A DNA stretch of 64,000 nt. It comes from Asterella californica. Lineage: Eukaryota; Streptophyta; Marchantiopsida; Marchantiales; Aytoniaceae. Position 1 is the stretch's first letter. Every line of letters begins with the position of its first letter. Where the stretch lies: contig JAYKYS010000018.1 of the NCBI GenBank assembly GCA_036924285.1, positions 4,650,001 to 4,714,000 of the forward strand, given 5' to 3'. The notes under the pieces are model-generated. The model saw only the letters and a program-made list of their open reading frames with translations. It was not told where the DNA came from and did no database searches. Shown here piece by piece: positions 10,863 through 20,000 of this stretch. Both the position numbers and the translations under genes were made by a program.

Positions 10863-12296
10863 TCACGAACTAAGCTCATCGTCGCCTTGGAGAACTCGGT
10901 TCTCTAGATCTCGGAGGACTTTGAACTGGGGATTGGCGGGTTCGTCGGGTTTTGGCGTGCTGTAAGCTATGGAGTCGATTCTTTCCACAGGATATGCATC
11001 ATATGGATAATCCGGAATCAGATCATTATCGCCTTCTTCCGAGTTATACACACTGTTGCTGTAGAGAATTGTATCATCTGACTGGTGGTAATCGCTTCGT
11101 GGTGAGTCTCCGCCTCGTGGATCACCACGAGGAGAAGACATTACACGTGGTAAGCATCCGTGAGTTGGAAGACAATTTGCCATCACCCCGGGCACGTACT
11201 GCTCTTCATCCCATCCTTCTACCTGTGTAGCTCTAGTTGGCATCTCCTCAGGTTCAGCGTCATCTTTATGCAAGGCAGTATCCGCCAGTTTGTTACCCCG
11301 AGACTTGCTCTCAGCACCTTCATCCTGCACTCGTGGGTGCCGGTAGTGCCGGTACAGCCGGAAAAGAATAAAGCTGACCGACAAAATGAGGAAGGAACCA
11401 GAGAGGACGACGATAAGAATGATTTTCCCATCTCTAGAGAGGTTGAGGTTGAGATGTTTGTGGTCGGGCGTAATGTAATCAACACTGAAGCTCCAGGAAT
11501 ATATGTAGTGAAGTTGGTTGTAGCCGTAATGTGTTCCGGCACTGAGACCGACCCACATATCTTCTCTCATTACTTGTTTAAGTGAAAGGGGTAATGCTAT
11601 CAGAGGTTTCTCGGGCCTGGAGTGACTTAAGCCGATTTGCATCCGAACTTCTAGTCTCTGCAGCGGGGCGTAATACTCAACCCAGGCAGTAACAGGTCTT
11701 CCGCTGTTGAGGGTGATGCCTAGATTGTTAGCACTAATAGCGGCTATAGACACAGGATCCCCTATATCCACTCCCACATGGTTGTTATCCATATCCGACA
11801 ATTCATGGTTTTTGAAAGTATCGAATTCGATCGCCAGAGTTGTGTGCTTCTTCTTGCCATGGTGGAAGAACCCGAAATTGCCTAAAGAGTCCCCGTTGGC
11901 TTGAGGGTTGGAAGTAATTATGAACGCAATACCGTCTCCAGTATTCGACGGATACACGGGCTTCATGGCGAAGGCGAAAACGCTTTTGAAGGACGCACTA
12001 GTATATCTGTTGATAAGATGAATTGGTGTTTTGTAGAAAACACTACCTTTAACGTCTGCATTTGCATTCCTCAATGTGTTTTCGTAGTTGTCCGCATCCG
12101 GGGTGAGCTCCACAACATTGTTTCTGATGGTCGTGTTTCCCAGCCTTGCCTTGCCGCCAAAGTTCAGTTCCAGCTTTCTGCTTACAGTGAAGTCGGGAAA
12201 ACCAAAGGCGGATTGTGGTTCTTCTTGCTTGATGTAGTCTAGGTTTGCATCGGTGGAACAAAGAAGGAGGCTTAACAACATTATGAGAAACCTCAT
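10863..12296 (-). CDS. L-type lectin receptor-like protein, no kinase (477 aa)
   Basis: It is a predicted plasma-membrane protein with an extracellular legume-lectin domain, likely to bind glycans or lipids at the cell surface. Residues 1-17 form a signal peptide (MRFLIMLLSLLLCSTDA). The lectin domain covers about 32-275, with GDGIAF (120-125), the metal-site block AIEFDTFKN (155-163) and NNHVGVDI (171-178). A single TM segment lies at about 291-313, followed by the basic stop-transfer RLYRHYRH. The cytosolic part (about 160 aa) is acidic and has no kinase. It holds a Tyr-rich stretch around DTILYSNSVYN (408-418) and DYPYDAYPVERIDSIAY (429-445). The first part of this stretch aligns with motifs in the two other lectin proteins here. 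Typical LecRKs are about 650-700 aa with a kinase, so this one is either a natural truncation or a receptor-like protein that works with partners. It is intronless, and the start at 12296 is the one that gives the signal peptide. Confidence 0.88.
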   Translation of the reverse strand: MRFLIMLLSLLLCSTDANLDYIKQEEPQSAFGFPDFTVSRKLELNFGGKARLGNTTIRNNVVELTPDADNYENTLRNANADVKGSVFYKTPIHLINRYTSASFKSVFAFAMKPVYPSNTGDGIAFIITSNPQANGDSLGNFGFFHHGKKKHTTLAIEFDTFKNHELSDMDNNHVGVDIGDPVSIAAISANNLGITLNSGRPVTAWVEYYAPLQRLEVRMQIGLSHSRPEKPLIALPLSLKQVMREDMWVGLSAGTHYGYNQLHYIYSWSFSVDYITPDHKHLNLNLSRDGKIILIVVLSGSFLILSVSFILFRLYRHYRHPRVQDEGAESKSRGNKLADTALHKDDAEPEEMPTRATQVEGWDEEQYVPGVMANCLPTHGCLPRVMSSPRGDPRGGDSPRSDYHQSDDTILYSNSVYNSEEGDNDLIPDYPYDAYPVERIDSIAYSTPKPDEPANPQFKVLRDLENRVLQGDDELSS

Positions 12297-12941
12297 GTGT
12301 TCTGCCGTCCAAGTGCAGGAATTTTCCGATGGGCATAGGGAAATTGGGTCTGATTATGGAGCAATTGAAGACAATATGCAACCTTCTTTTCCTCCGGCGG
12401 AATCGATCCCCAATTCCACCGAGACATGGCAGAAGGGGCCGTCGTGGAGCTCTGCACTCAATTTGATACGCTAGATAAACCACCGTGGGGCGAACGGATG
12501 GAAGGACTTTAGGGTATGACGTGACGACTTTCGGCAACAGTACAGGGTGGAAATTCAGAGAGGAATAGACAAACCGACACGGAGACGTCCGAGAGGATCA
12601 TAGAGCGAGAGGATCATGTCGTAGCGAGGTAGTCGAGGTTTCGTCAAGTAGACGCATCCACATGACGCAAGTAGGTTCCAGTAATCATCCATTGGTAATA
12701 TCAGCTTTCTGCTTTGATCAGAACGAAGCAAGAAATCTAGAGATTACGATGCAAGCCAATAGGTCATGCGAGATACTCTCGTCGTGGACCCCGGTTTGGT
12801 GTCTCTATATGAGGACCGAGGAAGGAGCCATTAATGACTTACATGCTTCTGAGTGGTCTGGGCGATCAACCGAACCCCGCAACGGGGACAAGCAGAGAAA
12901 GAAATACTGAAGTGAACAGTAACTCCTACTCCAAGATTCGA

Positions 12942-12999
12942 AGGTCGAAGGGACACTTTAAGTGGCTGATGGCTAATTCTTCATGTGTCCCTTCGACCT
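12942..12999. repeat. Inverted repeat, 15-bp perfect arms
   Basis: AGGTCGAAGGGACAC (12942-12956) pairs exactly with GTGTCCCTTCGACCT (12985-12999) across a 28-nt loop. It lies about 650 bp upstream of the 477-aa lectin gene. Confidence 0.8.
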
Positions 13000-14648
13000 A
13001 GTCCGCTATCCTGGCGCTGCTCTCTGAGCGTGTAGTTGCTGTGACTGATTCAAAGTATAATTTAAGATCAGCTTTATTGGATCTGAGACACAGCCTGAAG
13101 TTCCGGGTAGCAACAATGCATTCTCTGTCAGAAACCAAGGGCTCGGCCTTGATCGTTGCATTCAGTTAGAATGCTGGAAATTCATTCATGGGAGAGAAGA
13201 AGACCTGATGGTTGGGTGGAAAGTAGAATCAGTGATAAGGATTCTTTCTTGTCTTCGGAGCCTCTGTTTAAGCTAGATGAAAGCTCCGTAAGCGTTTCAT
13301 TCAAGGGGCATGGTATGACCATCTAGGGTAAGCGCAGAAGCGCAGGTTCACTTGTCAGCGCCGAACGTGCATGGAAGTTGTGAGCACGATGCAAGCGGCA
13401 TAGTGGGATCAGACGTCTGGTTCCACAACCGAAACTGCAGTCCGGAACATCCGTCTCTCTCCTGCTTCTTTTGTTTCCCGTTAGTGAGAAGCATGAGAAA
13501 TGCCGAGTCTGATACTTCTAACCAGGAGTTTCCATACGGACTATTTCACGTTTCTGGTTCAGAGGAGGTTTGTGTTGGCATGGGAAGATCGCCTGTTACT
13601 CTTTTTGACTTCCATACTCCCATGTAAGCCCTTAGAGAAGGACACTAACAGGGCACGTGCAGGGCGATCTCCTCGGGGAGTCGTTGCTCGGGTTCAACAA
13701 ATATGGTCGCCAGAGAGCCAAAAATCTGCAGGACTCTGATGGGGTACTTAAATACTAGCACATTATTTGTGGTGTATAGTGTGATACGTTGTTGCATCCG
13801 TTTTGGTGACTCGTGGATGACAAGGAACGTCAGCCAACTTTGGTTTCGTCTGTACAGAATGACGATTAGGTTTGATGCATTTGCCTTATACCAGCGGAGT
13901 CATTTGAGTATCTTCCTTGATGTCTTCTTGGTACCCCGTCTTTTGTCCTTGATGAAGTTACGATACCTATGTGGTTCCTAGAGGTGCCGTGAGCTTGAGA
14001 GAGAAAATATATACTTTTCCGCTTTGCTGTCTCTATGATGGGCTTATTTCTCTTTCTTGACGAACTCCTGTTACCAGCAAGCACTGACAATCAGTGGCTT
14101 TGTTATAGCTGAGCCGCATGAGATGAAACGTTACGTGGTGGTTGTTGAAATCGTAATCGGTTCACTAAACATCAGGAAACGCAAGTAGACTCAGTCTCGC
14201 GACATACATGTTGTGGTTTAGGCAATTAGAGCTGTGTGTAGTATGTGAAGACAGACTTGCGTCAGATCCAATATCAAACCACTAAAAAACGTACGAGAGT
14301 GAACTGTATTGTTCGAGGTCAAGACAACGCCAACATGGACAACAATCTTGACTTCTCTTTCGGAGTAAGTGCACAGCTCTTCTCTGGTTGAGTATGTCTC
14401 AGTTGTCGCGTGGTACTGAAATGTAGGGAGCTTGAAAGTACAATGCTAATTGCTGGTTCTGACAGATGAGTTGAACCGAATCTCACTAAGCCTGCAAGGA
14501 CGAATGTGTCCGAGATTCAGTTCAAGTGGCGTAAACTCTACATGGAGAAATAGACATCAGGTAACTGTCAAGTAAATATCCTTCCAGTTTGTTTATCGCG
14601 TTTCTAGTACTTTTCTTTTATCATTGTCACATACTTTTCTTGTATCAT

Positions 14649-14709
14649 GTTTCTTTGAGAGTAACTCAAAGAAACACCTTTGGATGGTTATTACCATCCT
14701 TTAAGGTGT
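14649..14709. repeat. Two adjoining hairpins
   Basis: GTTTCTTTGAG (14649-14659) pairs with CTCAAAGAAAC (14665-14675). A second hairpin starts at once: ACACCTT (14674-14680) with AAGGTGT (14703-14709), and inside it GGATGGT (14682-14688) with ACCATCC (14693-14699). Confidence 0.7.
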
Positions 14710-16779
14710 CACAAAAAGAATATTAGTTCTTTATAAGGAAGATCCAAGTGACGCAGATGACCTTTCAGCCTCCCTTTAAAACTTTCTGAAAATCTGGAAG
14801 TACATTCTGTACTGCAGTACAGTCATTCCTTTCTTGACTATGTTCAACCAAGTTTTCCAGCTACTCATTATCCACTTGTAACACGATTACAAAATATATA
14901 TTATATCTCTATTTGGTGTCATCAAAGTGGTCACGCACATGAGACTCAAGCATGTCGCATATTCAGGTGACACTTACCTTATGAGTGAACAAGGTTGAAC
15001 ACTTTCGATCTCGTGTAGCGGGTCACGGGCTTTGTATCTGGGTCTTCTTTTAATGTGTCATGATTCATGCTTCCAGGAAACACAAAGGCATGATATGGAG
15101 TGCCCTCGTCCTTGAGAGCATAATGCCAGCTTCAGCGCTTTTAGCAGGATCCACAGTGGATCGGTTGCTTGATGTCCTACTGTTTTCAGCTGGTAGTTCG
15201 ACATTTTTTGTGGATTCAGACAACGTTAGGTAGCATGGTCGTCTTCCGTGGTTTAACGTCTTAATTTCCTTCTGTGTGCTCCTGAATATGTGAAGTGACT
15301 GGAGATAGACTAATGATGCCTGCAAAGGAGAGTCCACCGGTACCCCAAGGAATCGTGGACCTAAATAAGAACCGAGTTGAAGAGAGAGTGATACGAGCTT
15401 TATCCACCACCATCTTCCACTAGGTTTACAAAACATTTCATTGTCATAAATAGCGTTGGTAGTTCCAGAGGTACAGCTCCTTCAAAAGGCGGTTGATAGA
15501 TACAGGAATCCTGACTCAGATAGATACAATCAGTTGTGGCTAAATTGCGTCCCACCCCATGAAATATTCAAGCGCTACAGGAAAGAAGGCAGTGTAGTGA
15601 CTTAGAGCCAGTAATCCGTTTTCGAGCTGCAACATAGTTCAAAGGTATGATGGAGCAGCATCACGATGACGAGATAGAATCAAATTGAGGGGTTGAAAGC
15701 AGATACCGTCTCAAAATGATGGTGCGAGTATCATTATCTCCTCAGTTGAAGATGTTTTGCTCTTGTTATACCCGTGCACTCCGCACCTGGAAGAACCCGA
15801 AGATAGAGTGAATGAAATAAAGTGTAGCAGTGTGCGACGTTCTAGTTCCTGTCAGAGACAAGGAAGCTCCTCGTGTACTGATGCTAGAAGTTTGTGACTC
15901 ACACGCGATACAGTACTTTGTAATGTCGATTACGTGCAGAAAACGATTCGTCCGACTAATATCCCGTTCTCTTGGGTCGTTAACGTGTATATTCTGTTTG
16001 CAGCTGCGTCCTTGACCTGGATCTCCAGTTCCCTTTAGACGCCCCCAAGCTCAGCAATCTCATTTTGGTCTTCTAGGGACATGGCCCGTAAAGGCAAATA
16101 AGTATAGAACAGAACCTTTGGACTCAGGACCCCACGCAATGTTCCTAAGAAGTCCGTCAGAGACGCGGATCCGTCGCTCTGAACTGGTAACTATGCTGAC
16201 AGATTTCAATCTTAGAACTATGTAGAGGTAATGAGATAGATAGAACGGAAGTTAACGTTACCGCTTTAAGCCACTTACTTCAAGTTTTGGGAAATAGGTG
16301 AAGGCGTCAGTGCGAAGTGTCTGCAGAGAGAAAAATGTCTGGCTGGTTTGCGGTGATAAGATATGATCGAGATAGGTATTTCTGAGGGCCCTCGTACGAG
16401 CTGCGGGGAAGATCGGAGATTGTTTGATTCTCATTAGAATATTATCTAAAGGTTCTCTGGATCTAAGATATATAGTACACGTTCTGACCTGAATGTGCAG
16501 TATGAGCTGCGGATTATGGCGGCGACTGTAGCAGCTGAAGGGAAAAGGTCAGGGAACGACACAAGGCTTGTCCAACATTGCGATCCTGGAAGTCCCGTTC
16601 GGAAATATCCGCCTCCTCTGATTTGAGGGTGGAATATCAAACTATGGGGTCTTGATCCTCGTGCTGCAATTGTGCCATCATAGCGTTCTTCAGGCTGGTT
16701 TTTGCGAAGAGAGTCAACAAATATGCAAGGTTCCAGATACTGAGGGTTAGTTATGTTGGTCATAAACCCTTCGGAAACT

Positions 16780-16785
16780 TTTATT
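16780..16785 (-). promoter_or_regulatory. Possible poly(A) signal of the lectin kinase gene
   Basis: AATAAA on the minus strand lies about 250 bp past the stop codon of the 1728-aa gene. It is placed as expected but is a common hexamer. Confidence 0.35.
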
Positions 16786-17035
16786 AAGCCGGGGAGGACA
16801 TAACACGTTTTTTAATCAGCCTATATCCTGAACATCTTGTATGAGTTATGGCTGCTGGAAGACTTTCACCTTTGAAGCCTTGTATTACCTGATAGGAGAT
16901 TTGCTGCCCTGAAGTGATAGGATATGTGATTCGCAGCCTGTCATATACCTTCCTCCGTGACTTTCCAGTAATATAGTAAACCCTGAGGTGGAAGTTGAGT
17001 GCCTGCGACAGTGTTCCATCTTCCCAACGTCTCTG

Positions 17036-20000
17036 TCACTTGCTCGTGGATGTCCCTGAGGTTTGGGACATTTTGTCAGAGTGTCCCTTCCGGGGAGCTG
17101 GACTAGTTGGTCGTGTCTTAGGAGGAGCGGACGACGCCTTTATAGATTTTGGTAGGGTCTGAGGAGGAGATTTTGATTGGCTTGATCCAGTCCTGGATGG
17201 TGCTTTGGAGATGGAGGACGATATCAATGATGAAGCAGTTGGGGACTTAGTTCTTAGAGCGTCGGCCTTTTGTTTTGTGAATTCTGTACCGGAAGTCTTG
17301 TTCGCGGGAGGAGTAGATATTAACAATACTCGTGGCACGGGATCCGGGCCTGGAAGAGAGAGGAGAGAAAGTTCCGGTTGGCTTGACATAGAGCTGAATG
17401 GTTTTTCGCTGGATGTGGATCTGGAAGATGTACTTAGCTCAGACTTGCTCGAGGATCGCTCCAAAGCTTTGGTAGATTCTGATTGAGAAGCTGTCTTGTT
17501 GGGAAGAGCATATGGAGGAACTCCTCGGACGGGGTTCAAGCCTGATGGAGTGGGCAGTGGTGTACTGGTCTCAAGCTGAGATGTAAGTTGCGGTTGGATT
17601 GAGCTGGATTTGATTCGTGCTCCTGTAATCGGTGTGGATGTTAAGGGGTAACTCGTCCTAGACTTGCTTGGTAAGCTCCGTGAGCCTGTCTTCTTATCCT
17701 GGATGAGTTCAGGAGAGGACTTTTCCTTGACGGAGGTAGGAGATGACAGGATGGTTTGTTTAGAGTCAAAAACTGAAAGGGGAACGGGCGAAATGGATAG
17801 CCGGGAAAGGAGGTGTGGTTGGGCTGCTTTAGACTTGGATTGTGTTTCGTAAACAGTGGGATCTCCCGGTGAAGGTTGTGCAGAGTGGCGTGTTGAACTC
17901 AAGGGAATATCCGGGTTACCTTTCAAAGATTCACGACTGGAGGTTGCCTTTGTGGAAAAATTAGAGTCAGGAGTGTGGCGTCTCTTTGTAGTACGGATTG
18001 ATAGTGAGGGTCTTTGATCCAGGTTCGAGGTGGACGGTGTGAGGGGAAAACTCGGCTGAGAAGCAGAAGAAAGTTCCGGTTGGTTTGTTTTAGTGCTGGA
18101 TGGCTGAACGATCTGGCGTAACTTGGAGGATGGAGCTGGCTCTGTTTTGGTCATCGATATTCGTTGAGGTTTGGTCTTACCTTGCCTTACGGCCTTCTTT
18201 TCAGGAAGAGCGGGTAACGCGGCTGTTATGTTGAGGTCTTGGGTTGGAGGAAGGATGGAGAAAGGTGGGTAAGTCATATAGGAACGGTTTGGCTGGCTTG
18301 ACACAAACTGCGTTGGTGCTTCAGCACGCGAGGACTGAGCTGGCTCAGATTTTGTTGGGAATTTCGTGGGAGATGTAGATAATGCGACCCTTGTTTCGAG
18401 GGCTGAGGTGGGAGAAAGGACGGGAGAGGTTGGTGGAGTTCGAGAAGGAAGTTGACTTGATTCAAGCTGTGACGGTGCTTCAACACCAGAGAATTGAGTT
18501 GGACTATGTTTGGTTGTGGATCTCTCTGGAGTTTTGGCCTTACTACTTTTGATAGTTTCAGGACTGGAAGTTTTATACGTTGGAGGGATACGTAATGAGG
18601 TTCTTGGTTCCCGCTCCTTGGATGCTTTCTGTACTTGTGAAGTTGGACCCGCAGGGGTACTAGTTGAATCGAGAAAAGAGATGGTTTCTGTACTTTGACC
18701 AGACTTCGATGTTGGTTTCTTCGAAGAGCCTATATGAGGTTCTGCTTGAGCACTAGCAGGTGATTCAGACGTAGTGTCAGGCTTGAGTGCTTGACGTTTA
18801 CCTTGAACAGGGTTTCCCTCAGCGAGGGCTTCTGGACCGTGAGGAGGTGGAGGTGGTGGAGGTGGTGGAGGTCCAGGAGGACGAGGAGGACGCAAAGGAG
18901 GTGGTCGACGAGGAATAGGACCAGGAATGGGAAAGGGAGGATCGGGTTCAGGGACTGGGGAAGGAGATGGTGGTGGTGGACGACGAGGAGGAACGGGCGG
19001 TGGATTAGGTGGTGGGCGAAAAGGTGGATTAGGTGGTGGTCGAAACGGTGGACCGGGTAGCTGTTCTGAAGTGGTTTGACTCTCATCATGCTGGAAAGCC
19101 TCGGCATCGGGAATGATGGGCAATGGATCACCATCATCGACGTATTTTAACAGGACTGAAACAAGCTCCTCCAGAAGCGAGTAGCAGTAACTGTAAATGG
19201 TTGAAGCATGGGACTCTTGCCCATCAGCAGAAGATTTGACTTCGTTACTGAGCTGCATCCGCTGGATGATGGGAGCAGAGGGAATGTCGGACTCGACCTT
19301 GATGGAATGAACAGCTGGAATTCTGGAGGAGTTGTCTTGAACCAACTTCAGGGAAGAACCTGATGGAGCGGAAGCAGGTCTTAAGTCAAGATCGACTGCC
19401 GGTGCGCTGGCTACCCTGACCGGGGGCTCTTCTCTGGCCAATACAGGATCGTTTGAGGCACTTGGTGCAGAAACCTGTGGAGAATCGGATGGAATCCCTT
19501 TCTTTATCTCAGAGGTTGGAGTAAGACTGGTACCTGCCGAAGTGCTCTGCTGCTCCGAGCTTAAAACTACCTGATCGACTGCTTTCCCGGTAATGAATCC
19601 CGAAAACGCACGTATGGAGTGAGTGCGAACCCTGGACGATGAAGGTGAGCCTGGGATCTTCTTCGACGGAGAAGCAACGGTTTTGCTTTTTCTCGCAGTG
19701 GTGGAATTTGTCTTATGCAGAGGGGTAGTGATTATCTGTGGTAATTTCGGTGAAGAAGTTGACTCTTGACTCCTCTTTAAAGCCCTAGCAGCAATTTTGT
19801 TTTGCTCCTCAGTGGCGGAGGTCGTCGTGTGAGGAGGGGTAGTATCAGTCTGTGGTAGTTCTGGTGAGGAAGTTAATCCTCGGCTCTTCTTCGGAACGGT
19901 AGAAACAGTTGTGTTTTCCTTCTCGGTGGTGGTAGTGGTCTGATACGAAGGGGTAGTATATTTGTCTGGTGGTTCCGGGCCAGGAGGGAATGGAATGTCG

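Larger units (their letters stand above)
12540..16779. other. Intergenic region between the two minus-strand lectin genes
   Basis: I support no gene here. Visible structure includes the 15-bp-arm inverted repeat at 12942-12999 and paired hairpins at 14649-14709. The open frames present (for example 13352-13627 and 15065-15436) have no recognisable domains. Confidence 0.5.

Noticed and set aside
10952..11585. Plus-strand frames of 92 and 141 codons
   Set aside because: They lie antisense to the 477-aa lectin gene, whose lectin and membrane domains are clear.
18791..19060. Trp/Arg-rich 89-codon + strand frame
   Set aside because: It is the antisense of the polyproline region of the lectin kinase, where CCA/CCT repeats give TGG codons on the other strand.
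19100..19205. KYVDDGD in the lectin kinase tail as a reverse transcriptase YVDD box
   Set aside because: The surrounding sequence has no RT blocks; it is a chance match in a hydrophobic patch of the tail.
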